This document shows positions 37,001 through 49,603 of a DNA stretch of 64,000 nucleotides, in pieces. Location of the stretch: positions 310,001 through 374,000 of the forward strand of contig JAFFSR010000240.1 of NCBI GenBank assembly GCA_017163975.1. Direction: 5' to 3'. Made by a program: the position numbers and the translations under genes. The DNA comes from Anastatus disparis (Eukaryota; Arthropoda; Insecta; Hymenoptera; Eupelmidae). A model generated the notes under the pieces. The model made no database searches. It was given only the letters and a program-made list of their open reading frames with translations, and had not been told where the DNA came from. Each line of letters begins with the position of its first letter. The stretch's first letter is position 1.

Positions 37001-40000
37001 CTTTAAGAATTGCATGTAAAAGCGTTGTTTTGCCAGATCCTACTTGTCCTATAACAGCTGTAAGAGATCCAGATTTTACGTGAAATGTCATATTTTTTAA
37101 AGATTCAGATTTTGATTCTTTGCTCCATTTGGCAGTAACATTGTTGAATAACAAAACTATATTATTAGGGATTTCCGGTTTGACTTGATTATTATTCGGC
37201 ACTGTTTCATAATCAATTTCTTCGAAGCATAAAAATTTTTGAAGGCGTTTTACTGACACCAGAGCTTCAGCAAATTCTTTTATACCTACAAAAAAATAAA
37301 AACATAAATACTTCACTAATATATACATCCTGTACAGTACAGGAAATCGTTATCTTAAAGTATACGATTACACGCGTCGATATAAAGAGTATCTTACTCA
37401 ATGGAAAATTGCGATATAGCGTTGTACGTAGCACATTGTAATAAGCTGTAACCAAATAAACCTTTTCCGCATCGATATCATTTCCAAATAAAATATAAGC
37501 TAAAACTGTTATAAATAAACAGACTCGAGGAACGTAACTTTCAAGGGACCAACACATTTCCGTAGCCATTAAATTATTTCTTACAACTTTTACCTCTTTC
37601 CTAGAAAATAAACAAGTTATGATGATTAATATATGTTTGTAAATAAGTGCATTTGATATTATTAAAGAAATCAGTTCATTTACTCTCGAGCCTTATCAAC
37701 AAGATATGAGAATGGTTTTTCCCAGGCATACATTTTTATAACTTTAACTCCACTTATGATTTCATTGGTCAATCTTAAACGCTCGTCTGTTCTATAAGCC
37801 ATTTTTAGGGTAAGATGAGACGTTAGTTTTCCATAACAACCTAAATGCCAATATTTTCATTAATTAATAGTTCAAAAGACAATAAAATTCGTATTGATTG
37901 AATACTTGCCATGAATTGGTATAAAAAGTAATAAAGTTAGAATTCCACCAACAGCTGCAAGACTAACTTCTCTGTATAAAAGATATGAAACAATCGCTGT
38001 TTGGATAGGTGCTATCCATATATAATGTACTGACAAGGCAGAGTAGTCTAATCTGTTAACATCGTTACTCAACAAATTGATCATCTAAAAAAAATTAATT
38101 TTATTATTTATTTCGAATAATAATTTGTTTCATTCAAATGTTATATTGTACCTGTCCAATACTGGATTCGCCTTCTGCTGCACTTTTTGAAACCCTCAAG
38201 ATTTTCCTATAAAGAAGTGAACAAACCGCAACTCTCACTTTCATCCCTATATGCATTAATCCTTGAAAAGATGGATGTGAAATGAAGCAATCTAACAATA
38301 TTCCGATAACAATACCAGTACCCCAATAGAATGCTTCTGACTGTTCTACACGATGATGATTACTAAAATACCTTAATAAATTTGCTAAAATTATGGGTTG
38401 CGTTGGCCTAAAATAAATAAAATCGATATTTTTATTGAAATATCAATGTAATAAAGGAATAAGAGGTAAATTTTATTGAATTTTCAATTTAATTTTAATA
38501 AATATTTTAGCATTGCGTAGGATTAAATCGATCATTTGAAAATCAATTATTTGAAAAGCAAAAATTGGAGATGATATTCACATTCTGTAATATGTGAATA
38601 AATAAAAGATAAAAATTAAAAAAGGAACGATAAAAATATCTTATTTTAAAATGCAATTGATTTATAAAAAAATTTATAAATGTATTTCATAAGTTAATAA
38701 AAAAAAGCCAATAAAAAAAAATTTTTTTTTATTCTTATCTTATATTTAAAAATAATATTACTTTTTGAGTATTTTGATGTTTACTGTAATTAAAATAATA
38801 TTATATTGTCAATGCAAAGTTTACTGGACATTAAACGAAAAAAATTCCATAAATTTTATTAAAAAAAAATATTTGAAAATGGGTCTCAATATACCTTACG
38901 ACAAATTCGAGAAATCCTAGACAAAAACCAAAAGTCATTGTACTGCAGCCAAAATATTTTAATAGTACTTTGAGTAAACTAGGTGTACGCTTGTTTTTTA
39001 ATCCTTGACATTTATCCACTTCCTCCTTCCATAATCGAGACGTTTTGTTTCCTAAAATTCTACTCGAATGTTCGTCCAAAGGCGAATAAAGATCTGTTAT
39101 TTCCAATTCTCTTTTGAATCCCGTAAGAAAAGTTCCAAATAACCATCTATTAATGTTACCATAATTATTAGAATATTTTTTTCCAATGATAATATAATAT
39201 TAAAATAAATATTTTAGTACATTTAAAAATGCTAATATTAATTTTAAAACAAATTATTTGGTTATTAAAAATAAACTTTCGAACTTTTGCATAATTTGAT
39301 TCCAGTAAATGCAAAAAATAATTTGATAAAATTTTATTTTTAATTTTTATCATACATTATTAAGTATTAAAAGCTGATTAAAAAAAGATTTTATTTTGAA
39401 AATTCAATAATTTATAAAAACATAAAATTGAATATCACGATAAAATTATAATACAGCAATAAACATGCTTTTAGTACAGTATCGAACTTCTGTACTATAT
39501 TGCAAATAAAAATGTAATCGTAGGTATAATCCGACAGCACATTTATGAATTTGAATTTTTAAGCCTTAAAAGCAAATTAAAGATAAAAAATGACAAATGA
39601 AATAATTGACAGCTTGAAAATATTAATGTAGACATATATTTGATGATATCATTTTGGAGTATTATGAAAATATTATTTTCTTTCATTGTTTAACCAGCTA
39701 TAAATTGAAACGTTACATTTTTATTATTTTGTAATAGAATGGAACAAAACCCTACTAACTCATATTGACTTTTGTAAAAATAGTATAGATATGGCTGAAT
39801 GCGCGTATTTGTAGGAATATCCCATTGTTGATGTATTTAATGACCTAATTTTTTATGAAAAGATATTTCAAATTTTTCCAGTCATGAATTTATTAATTTA
39901 CGTTTGTTGAAAAAGGAAATTTCAATTTAAATAACATCCCTATTTTTAAAGAAATATTAAATATATATAATCCGACTCTTTTTTCTATCTTCATTCGATA

Positions 40001-40472
40001 TAAAATTTTTTATCGCATGATTGGTATTAAAAATTTCCATATTTTATCAATTTACAATTTTGAAAATAATATCCCAATTAAAATAAAAATTATTGTAAGT
40101 TTATAATTTGTTGTGTTTATATTTTTGAAGTTGTAACGTTAAATTCTATAAAAATTAAATAAATAACAGCTAATTGACTGATAATACTAATTAAAAATAT
40201 CAATAATTTTTAATTAAATAAAATTTATCAATAAATTTATGAATTATTAAAAAGCAAAAATCATATCTAATAATTCAATAAAAAAAAAGATTAAGTTTTC
40301 ATTAACACGAATAGAATTATCTATCTTATCAATACAGTAATAATAATATTTATGTTAAAAAATGTAATTAATAAATAATAAATGAAAATTTTACATACGT
40401 AAATGTAATGGTCGACAGGGGGTTAGCACCCTTTCTTGGATTACGAACTTCTCTCTTCTCACTTTTATCCAT
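34017..40472 (-). CDS. Gene C: full-length ABCC4/MRP4-type (lethal(2)03659-like) ABC transporter
   Basis: Eleven coding exons: 40399-40472, 38895-39146, 38152-38407, 37910-38084, 37684-37840, 37398-37600, 35965-37285, 35683-35897, 34384-35459, 34124-34234, 34017-34043. Total 3867 nt, 1288 residues plus stop. The N terminus is MDKSEKREVRNPRKGANP. TMD1 is in exons 2-6. NBD1 is in exon 7: Walker A GQVGSGKT (452-459, Lys458), Q487, LSGGQ 542-546, LLDDP with Asp566/Asp567, His599. An acidic linker precedes TMD2, which includes NANPLGRIMNR at the exon 7/8 junction. NBD2 is in exon 9: GRTGAGKS with Lys1062, FSVGQ 1147-1151, LVLDEAT with Glu1172, His1203. Intron 4 has a GC-AG pair, like B. The terminal exon codes SYENKIIE then TAA, and an AATAAA overlaps that stop (34016-34021). 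Upstream sequence shares a promoter-like block with B. This is the closest to a canonical family member of the three. It is a plasma-membrane organic-anion exporter by family; the substrate cannot be read from sequence. Confidence 0.94.
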
Positions 40473-41042
40473 GATTCTTTTGATTTATATATCTTCTATA
40501 TATTTTGATGATAATATTTTTTTTTTCTTATGAATGCACTTTTTTGATTAACAACTATAATTATATTTAAAAATTAATGTTAGTTCTCAGTCTTGAATTA
40601 CAATACAAAAAACACGTCCATGCACTTTTTATACTATACACCATGCACATTATGCACTTTAACAACATACAGTTAACGCTTTTAAAGCTTATGTTGGCTT
40701 TAAATTTTAGTTTATATTAAATTAACGACACCAAGAGCAGCCTTTCAATAAACGTGTTACTGTTGTATCTTTAAATTTTCTTGTCAATTTACGAATACTA
40801 CGAGATACAATCAAAGTAAATAGCGACTAACTAGTAGCAACAATCAAATAGATATCACAAGTGAAAATGTTTCGCGCATGACTTTTATATTATTACATAT
40901 ACACACATATATGTATGACAATGATAATCACATGGAAAAAATCTCAATTTATTAATTCTTTATTTTTGTTTTCTTTTTTTTCTTCGCTTAAATAGAAGTA
41001 ATCACAAGCAAACGGAAGAACTGACACACATGTTGATCGGTT

Positions 41043-41212
41043 GCGATCAGCTGTGCAACTGAATATTAAATGTACCTTTCTTTTAATCTAACTCGAACCC
41101 GATTATATATACATAAGGATATATGCATACATATATATATTATTTCTTGTCCGTATATTACTGCTCGTTTTACCACGTGTTATATACTAACATATATATA
41201 TTGTTCAAGGTC
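41043..41212 (-). promoter_or_regulatory. Putative core promoter/upstream block of gene C, shared with gene B
   Basis: gcgatcagctgtgcaact (41043-41060) reads in complement TTCAGTTGCACAGC, with TCAGTT (41062-41057), a match to the arthropod initiator; a TTAAAAG lies about 26 bases upstream of it. Next come CACGTG (41174-41179) and TCAAGGTC (41205-41212), the latter resembling the extended half-site bound by FTZ-F1/ERR-type nuclear receptors. The order is the same as upstream of gene B. The initiator-like site is about 590 bases from the ATG. A transcription start here is inferred, not shown. Confidence 0.5.
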
Positions 41213-41308
41213 TGAGCGAACGGCGACCCATGCTGTGTGTGGTGGATTTTAAAATATATATACATATACATATAATACTTATGTATCTCGATTTTATTTA
41301 AGCTCTCC

Positions 41309-41328
41309 TTCTCTCTCTCTCTCTCTCT
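41309..41328. repeat. (CT)n microsatellite
   Basis: About ten CT units just upstream of the gene C promoter-like block, inside a longer pyrimidine-rich run (41300-41365). Confidence 0.9.
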
Positions 41329-42452
41329 TTTTCTCCCTCTTTATTTGTCTCTTTCTTTTCTCTCACTTTCTTATGTATATAGCTCGATCGGCATTCCGGG
41401 TTTAACAACTGCTTATATAGAGGAGAACGAGCGTATGCCGTATATGCTTTATATTTATATTGATTTTTCAATACCAACAAAAGATTGTATATATTTCATG
41501 CTTTATAAAGTTCAGATTATTATTTGTCATTCGATTTTTATAATATTATTTTTAAATTTAAATTTTTAAATTTATTGTTGGAATATATTCGACGATCGAA
41601 AGATTTATGACTATATTTTTTTATTATTATATTGTTTATTTATTATGAGTTACATTAACTTTTACATTATTTATATTGGATGATAAAAATTTAATGATTC
41701 TGGTTGAAAATTAATTTATTTGAAATAATAAATATTATGATAATTTCAAACAGAAAATTACACGTGCAATCAAAAGATTTATTATCATATTGTGGTTTAA
41801 TTATATTATTTATTTATTATAAACTAAACATTAATTTTTTAATTAAATTTATTGAAGTATAAAAATGTAATATTTTAATTAAATATAACTTTATCAGAAA
41901 TAAATATTACTGTAATAAAAAACAGAAAATTATGTAACGTATCTGCACAAGCAGAGAAAATAATAGAATAGATTTCTAGAAACTTTCTAACATGATTAAA
42001 TGAATCGTTGATTACTATTATTTTTCTTTTTTCTCAAATATTACCAGATATTCTTATCTATATGTTATATCTCATTTATCATAAATTTTTTCTCGAACTT
42101 TTTTCATTTCAATATAGAAGTATTGTTAAATTGTTTTTTTAAGGAAAATTAGTAATTAAAAAACGATTATTAATTGAAACCTAAGCATAGATGAGTTGTC
42201 AATCGATAATAGTAACATTATTTTCATTTTTTTAATCACTTCGTGATTATTTTGATTAAATTAATATCAAATATATTTTTATTTATATCTTAATCTGTAA
42301 ATATTTTATAAATTTTTATTTAAAAGTGCAAAATAAAAAAAATGATACAATCGATGAATTCTATTTAAAAATGAAGATAAAATTGATGATTTTAATCATG
42401 AGACAATTTTAATGTTGAATAGCTCAAAATAATACAGACTCGAGAATACATA

Positions 42453-42672
42453 AGAAAAAAATTCTATAAGGAAAATAATTATATGACATTGTAACTATTT
42501 ACATAGTAAAAATTGCTACTTATATGAAAAACATTCCGTATACACCAAATAAATTTTTCCATGAATATATTAATTTTTTACTACATAAATAGTAATTTTT
42601 ATAAAAAAGAATCAAGTATACCCTATAAGCTCACAATGCAACATAACAATTTTTCCTATAGAATTTTTCTCC
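42453..42672. mobile_element. MITE, family with ends ggagaaaaattctat (copy 2)
   Basis: The left end agaaaaaaattctataagga and the complement of the right end (ggagaaaaattctataggaa) form an inverted repeat of about 45 bases. The right half matches the element at 15089-15368 (aaatagtaatttttata..., tatagaatttttctcc). About 220 bases, non-coding. Confidence 0.65.
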
Positions 42673-42679
42673 GCGTAGA

Positions 42680-44715
42680 AAATAAATCAAGCAAATGTAA
42701 CGAAACATTCTAAATATATCCTAATGCGATAAGAATTTTGAGCTGAGGTAGAAATAACAGTATTCTAATTGTTTTTTTATCGCTAACAGGAAATGGCTTT
42801 GAGAAAATTAATTTTCATCTTTCTGATTGAATTAACAAAAATAAAATTTTTTTTATTAATCAAAAACCATTAGATTATTAATACTTTGACGCGTGTTATC
42901 TTTCTCGGAATTATGATTAAAAAAACTGCATCATACGATACTTTCGGCGTTAACAAAAGAAAAAGGAAAAATGAAATAATAAGAACCTACTGTTTAGAGT
43001 AATAAAATTGTTTGATTTAACGAGTCGATTAAAACGTGTTGATTTCTTTATTGTTCTCTTGCGTCATCAGCTCTCGATGCATTTAGTTTTGAGAAACGAA
43101 ACTAAAACGAAAAAGAAATAATGAAATAATGAAACATAAATGATAAAAATACGACTTTGAAAAATCAAATATTTATTGTTTCTATTACAACATGTCTTAT
43201 CATCAACTCTGCAGGTGTCGGCGGTAGCTTTATCAGTTAAAACTCTCATAAATCCTAGAATACTCGCATCACTTTGTACTTTTGTATGAAACAGTTTGAT
43301 TAATCGGAAAATTATAATAATTCTTTTTAATTTGTTTATCGTAAGAAGAAACGAAATGAAAAAAAAATAAAGAAAAATGTAATACTGAAGTTAATTAGAT
43401 TCTAGAGTTTCCCGAAAATCCGGAATAACGTTTCCACATAACTGGTAAAAGGTACATTAAAAAATGAAGCACGTAATCGCGACGTTTCCAGTTATGACGT
43501 TTTTATTATTCATTGATCAAATAATAATAAAAATTTCGTCTTATCAGTCAAGAAGAGCTTGCATGACACTTTCGTATAGACGACGCCAACGCATAACTAC
43601 TGGAATATTATGTTTATTTTGAGATTCATTGGATTAAAACTTATCACTGGGAAAAAATGAATGAATAAATTAAACGAATAAATAAATGAATGATTTTATA
43701 AAAATAAGTTTAAGGTAATGATATTATTTTCTCTGTTTATGATAAATAATTAACCAATAATATTATTATTTTTTGAATAACTATTAGAAAATTTTATTTT
43801 TATTTTTTGGAATGAGAACGGACATTTCAATTTCTGTCATACAAAGTGTATCCGTTTGGAAAAAAAAATTTGATTTAAATTTTTGTTATGATAAAAGTAA
43901 ATTTTTTTTACGATTATCAATAGATAATAAAATACGTATTATTAAAAATTTTATTACTTAAAAGCTTTTATTTTAATTTTTGATCTATCTTTATTTGCAA
44001 TTAATCTAACATGATTTTATTTAAGACTTTTACGTTTAATATAATCTAGAGATATAGATTGATTTTTAAATAAAATAAAACGTCCTCCCCGCAAATAATT
44101 GTTATCATTTGTCGAAAAAAAAAGAAAATAAATAATTTTGACTGGTCTCGGACAATTTTTTTTGGTAGGACATTTATTTTAATTTTGCTTTTTATTTTTT
44201 TTTATTTCTTATCATTTTTGAGACTTGCTTTCACTCGAAACAAAATACTTTTTTGGATATTATGTAATTGTTTAAAATTATTTTGTTGACAGTACCAAGT
44301 TTTTATAATTACGATATAAGAAATGTGCTCATAAAATAATAAGTCTTAAATAAATAATAATACGACAATATTACTTAATTTTTTGTTTGTTTTTTATATA
44401 AACTAAGAAAGAAATTAAAGAAAAAAAAGAGACCGTATCAGTAACGAGTGATAATAAAAGTGGAAAATGTGCACGTTCATGATTCTGTGGAAGTGTATAG
44501 TCTCTTTAATTCTAAGTGCATCACAGAGATAAGGCTAAAGAAAGCATTACATAAATAAATCAAATTTTTTTGTTTGAAAATTTAGATTTTTTATTGATGA
44601 TACTGATTAAAAAATCAATTTGTGCTAATTTAAATAAAAAAATATTCATAAAGATTATTGTGTTTGTTTAAGGAAACGTAAAGACCGGTAATATTCCTAG
44701 TTTACTTTTATTTTT
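42680..44715. other. Intergenic A+T-rich DNA, nothing recognised
   Basis: No supported gene, RNA or clear repeat border between the MITE at 42.5 kb and the SINE at 44.7 kb. Confidence 0.45.
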
Positions 44716-44719
44716 TAAA

Positions 44720-44902
44720 TGTTTTTTTAAACGTTGCTGTAATTATGCTATTTTCGTGGTACTAATTAGCAACGACGGTTTTCGGAGTGTTTGTAAACAA
44801 AGAATATTTAATATAATCATTTTTGTATGAATTGGTTAAGGCTAGGATTCGAATTTGGACCAACGAATTATGAACCTGTCACTTTATCGAGTGAACCACC
44901 GT
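44720..44902 (-). mobile_element. tRNA-derived SINE (family 2), degraded copy
   Basis: Minus-strand similarity to copies 1 and 3 runs from the tRNA-like head (GGTTCACTCGATAAAG, then AAATTCGAATCCTAG as box B) through the body (TTTGTTTACAAACACTCCG) to atagcataattacagcaacg and an A-rich end. Several mismatches in both promoter boxes suggest an old insertion. Confidence 0.65.
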
Positions 44903-44909
44903 AAATATC

Positions 44910-46985
44910 TAGCTCACTCATTAATAGAGAATTATATCAATAAATAAAATCGGAATAATAATTTTAAATTAAAAAATAAGCTTCAGAAAGATACTAATTA
45001 ATGCCGAAAATTCTCGATTATTTCAGATAATAACGTAAGATCCTTTCAAAATTTTCAAGTGAATTCATTTAATTAATATTAAATAGAATAGCTTTAAAAT
45101 TTGATTTTATAATATTTATGATCAATTCTACCAGTTGAAATTTTCTTATTGTAATTATTTTTTCAGTTATTATAATAAATACGATTTCTTACTAGATTTT
45201 GTGTGTGTCTCCATAATTTTGTTATTTATTTCCGGTCAATAAAAGTAAAGCTTTTTTCAATTCAATAAATGTGGGTTTATTTAAAAAATTTTCGGTTTAT
45301 TAATTTATTAACAATTAATTAAAGATTTGATATCTATTAAAAGAACATTTATTTCAATTACAAGTTATAAATCAATAATAAACGATATGAATAAATTAAT
45401 TTTTGTAAAATATTTATTCAAACTTTTTATATTGATTACAAAGATTAAGATCGCTATTAATCGAGCGATATTATTTATAAAAATACTTACATACACATAA
45501 TGTTATTAATTATACAAAAATTATTGATTGATAACACTGTAGTTTTTTAAATGAATGTTTAATGAATTTTTTAAATGATTGTTTAATAAACTGTAAATTG
45601 TTGCACGTGCCGCAATTTTTTAATAAACCGTATGAAGTTGTTGGGTTTGAGCGACACAATCTTTCATAATACCACACCGAAACTTAATCCAATATAATTA
45701 GTTTTTGATAAGATTAATAAAAAAAAAGTTCACAATTTGAATAAGTGTCTCTACTACGAGAGTTGCCGTATGACTGACGCTTCCCTTCAAGAGGATTATC
45801 GAAAAAATTTAAAATTTTCCTCAACCGGTCCCTTTTTACACACACAAAAAAAAATTGTAGCTCATCGGTTAATGTGACCAGTGAGAGGATGTGGAAAATT
45901 CCGCATGAGACCAGAACTATTCGGTCTACACTACCCTTTTTTTATTGCATGTCACATCTGAGAGGCTTTAGCCCAGGCGACAACATCTGGTAACGAGCTG
46001 TGAATTGCTGCTTTTCTAATTTCTACATTATATTTGTCTTCATAAGTAAAATATATACCTTACGAATTATTTTTATATTAAAAATAATATTTTTTTCATT
46101 TCTTTATACATTATTTTGAAACTAAAACGTTTTAGATTTATTTTAAATTGAACCAATACTAATAACTGAATATTTTTAGCCTACAGATGAACAGTTTTTC
46201 AATTTTGCTAGATGAATCAATATAACAGGCAGATAAGTCGACCCTATTCTAAATCAATGTTAAATATCAAGGGTTGCGCGCCCCAACCTTAAGCAGGTAT
46301 GAGGCCTGAGGACAGTGACCGTAACCCTCCTTTACGATCTTTTAGTTCTTCTTAATCTATATATATAAATTTAAAAAAATTCTCATATGTATTATATAAA
46401 ATCTTTAAAAGTGACTTCTTTAAATATTAAAAGGATATTTACAAAATTATATTAATATACATATTAATAATTTAGTTTGATAAATAAACCAAAAATTATG
46501 ACACTTTTTGTAAATATAATTAAAGATTCTAATTTTTTCCTTCCTTTCCCATAAAAAAATTTATTTACAGACATAACTTATATATACATATATACACGCA
46601 TACGAATAAAAAAATAGTCATTTTCTAATGTCAAATTCAAATCAAAAGAATTTTCGTTTTTTAGTTTATCAAAAATTAGCAAAATATTCCCCTAAAAACT
46701 CCAGAAAAGTAAAAATTAGACAAGTATTATTGTTTTTCCAATTATTATAAAAGTTTACAATAAATATAAGATAATTCATTGTTCTTTGTATGATCTTATG
46801 TTAACTAAGTTTATGAAAGTATATATAAAAAAAATATATATTAAAATAAAATTAATTATTAAAATTAATTTAACAGTTTTTTTGGAAATTAGAAAAATAA
46901 TCATACTTGCCTAATCTTTACTTTTCTAAAGTTTTTTAATATATTTTATAAATATGTTATCATGCATGCAATTATTCATTATTCA
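44910..46985. other. Intergenic DNA; two less A+T-rich patches not recognised
   Basis: Patches near 45755-46010 and 46265-46335 are richer in G+C than their surroundings but have no open frame or inverted ends I can define. They may be fragments of larger dispersed repeats. Confidence 0.4.
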
Positions 46986-46989
46986 TTAA

Positions 46990-47510
46990 GTAAAATATTG
47001 ATTCGAAACCAGTTAAATCTGGTTTTTTAATTGTTAATCTTTAGATAATGTAAATATAAGATATTGTGTATAAATTCATGTCTATATATACTATATCATA
47101 TGTTTCATTATATTTAATAGCATTATTCGTTATTTTGGAAAATTAAATAGTTATATTATGATTATATTAAAATTTTAATCATACAAAAAATTATAATTAT
47201 TTTTTTTGTGGATTAATTAAATCCAATTAATGAACATGTATTTTTGTTACTTTAATTAAAATACATTAAATATAATCATTTAAGACATTATAAATTTATT
47301 TTAAGAACTTTTATTGATAAATATTTAAGTTTTTTATTCTAGGGAAGTGACTTTTCATAAATAATCCTTATATTATCATCCAAGTAATCGGTCATGGTCA
47401 AAACAGTCTAGACGTGTGTCAAGATATACATCATAAATGTTTGTAGCTTGTATTTAATAGCAATAAAAATAATAACAAATATTCGATCGATAAAATATTT
47501 GTTTATGATT
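46990..47510. repeat. Diverged duplicated segment (copy 1; partner at 53388-54030)
   Basis: Two anchors recur in the same order about 6.4 kb to the right. The first is gaaaccagttaaatct followed by aatgtaaatataagatatt. The second is tctagacgtgtgtcaagata with tttgtagcttgtatttaata, partner gtgtagacgtatttcaagat. The sequence between anchors is too A+T-rich and diverged to align by eye. Confidence 0.5.
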
Positions 47511-47534
47511 GATGAATTACAAAATATTTTTAAC

Positions 47535-47661
47535 CCCTGGTAGAAATCGTCACCAATTTTTCGACAACCGTTGACTAGTAGTTTAAAACACAGCCATAAC
47601 CTATAAAGTTAGCCAACGAGTAACACATACACCATTTTTATTGGGGAAATTTCTACCAGGG
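47535..47661. mobile_element. 127-bp MITE, CCCTGGTAGAAA family (copy 2)
   Basis: Starts CCCTGGTAGAAATCG and ends AAATTTCTACCAGGG. It shares the terminal inverted repeat with the 97-bp element at 19193-19289, but the interior differs, as is common for MITEs mobilised by one transposase. Confidence 0.75.
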
Positions 47662-47692
47662 ACCTTCCGTGGGTAATTATAAATTTAGGGAC

Positions 47693-47920
47693 ACGGAGGG
47701 TAACCTGGGTCGTTAATGTCTTGTTGATGATTTCTCTATGAAAATTCGGGTAAAAAAATCTGTAAAAATTCTCGAATACACATTTTTGCATCTACTTTAT
47801 AGTCAAACAGTTTATTTAATGATTGATAATAAACAAAATTGTTTAAAATAATTTTTATTTTCAGAGATATTTGACCTGAAAATTTGACTTGTGCCATTAA
47901 TGACCCAGGTTACCCACGGA
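47693..47920. mobile_element. 218-bp MITE with 21-bp TIR and ACGGA target duplication
   Basis: The element at 47698-47915 begins gggtaacctgggtcgttaat and ends in its complement with one mismatch (cattaatgacccaggttacc plus c). ACGGA directly flanks both sides (47693-47697, 47916-47920). Non-coding. Confidence 0.75.
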
Positions 47921-49170
47921 GGGTTAATTTCATATGACGGCGAAATAGCAATATTTAAAATTTTATAAAAGTGTATTTATAATAAATGAAGTTTGTAAAG
48001 TAAAGCAGTTATTTTTATAGTAGATTTTAATTAAATTTTGTACATTATTACATTTATAATTAGTAGATAGATAGATAAATATTCATTTATACTGTAATAA
48101 AATAAATAAATACATAACACCTTACATAAAACTTACTATTAATATATAAATATTGCACAAACAGTTGATATCATCAGCCATTTTAACTAAAAAAAAATAA
48201 TGATACTGAAAAAGTAAGTCATTAACAAAAGTGGTATCACAAATTAATAAAAGTAATAAAATACATGCAACAATATCATAAATTAAAAAAAAAACCGCTA
48301 ATTGATATTTCAGTCAAAACATTAAAATTTGAATAAAATATATAAAAATGTTTATAAAATAAAATAAAATAATACAAAGCGTACTAAAATAAATCATTCG
48401 GTTAAAATTTTTTGATTTGAAATTGTTCTATAAAAAATTTATGAGTACTTGAGTCATGAAATTTATGCAACTCTTACGAATATTACGTCATTTATTCTTA
48501 TCAATAGCTAATGCAATAAGAATCTTGATATCTTTTCTATATGTGCAGTTTTAAAAATAAGTTTTAAGGTTTAGTAAACTCTTAAAATCTTCATATGTTA
48601 TATTTAAAAACTGTAATTAATAATATTAACATACGTAAAATAAATTAAAATTTTCTATGTACGTGTCGTTGAAATTTGTATACAGTAGATTTAGGATCTA
48701 TTCCCCTTCGCGCATTTGAACGTTACCTTACTCTTGTGCCTTGACCTTCGATTGAAAATTTTGTTATCCATGCTCAAATAAGAGCCATGTATGAATGCGA
48801 AAATTTTTAATACAAATGAATGTTTTAATTTATTGACGAGAATATTCTTATTAATAAATTAATATTTCTTTAAAAACTATAAATTGCTCATAGTAGTTGA
48901 TAGACTTTACTTTTTATTATATAAATAATTAAACATTTAGTTTATTAAATGAAATGCATGATTTTGAAAAGATTATAATGAATTTAATATTTGAAATAAG
49001 GAAAATAATCAGTAAAAATTTTAAATATTTTTTTTTTATTAATCAATCTTAAAAGTATTTTCATTTTCAACTCCATCAAAGTTACTTTCGATTGACTTTA
49101 CTGGTTTAACTATATTTCGTGATCTTATTAAATTATTTATAGAAATAAAAAATTTTTTGATTTCGTTAAA
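47921..49170. other. Intergenic A+T-rich DNA, nothing recognised
   Basis: No gene or repeat border supported. Confidence 0.45.
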
Positions 49171-49184
49171 AAACATTAAATACA

Positions 49185-49392
49185 ATTTTTTTTATTTAAC
49201 ATCGCTGTATTTATGCTCTTATTAACGATGCTAATTACTAATATTTTTTTTTATGGAGGTTTTCAGTGTGATTGTGAACAAAGCTCATATAACATACAAT
49301 AGTGCTTGCATAAATTGACCAAGAACGGGATTCGAACTCGGGATCTCGAGATCACGAATTTATCACTCTACCAAGTAAGCCACTGAGACCTC
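49185..49392 (-). mobile_element. tRNA-derived SINE (family 2), copy with clear target-site duplication
   Basis: Minus-strand head GAGGTCTCAGTGGCTTACTTGG with box A, then box B GAGTTCGAATCCCG, body, and A-rich tail at 49185-49195. An 11-base direct repeat CATTAAATACA flanks it (49174-49184 and 49393-49403), so the borders are well defined and the length is 208 bases. Confidence 0.85.
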
Positions 49393-49603
49393 CATTAAAT
49401 ACACTTCATAAGACTTGTATGAAAAGTAAAATTTGAATTCAACTATTACCAACGAGGCTTTTGAATAAGACCCTATTTTAATCTACATACTTATTATTGA
49501 GTTTTCCCTATGAAGTTAAGTATGTATTCAATTAAACTATCAATAAATATATTTGTTTATTTGCGTTACGTAATCATTTTAAATATACACTGAAATAGTA
49601 TAT

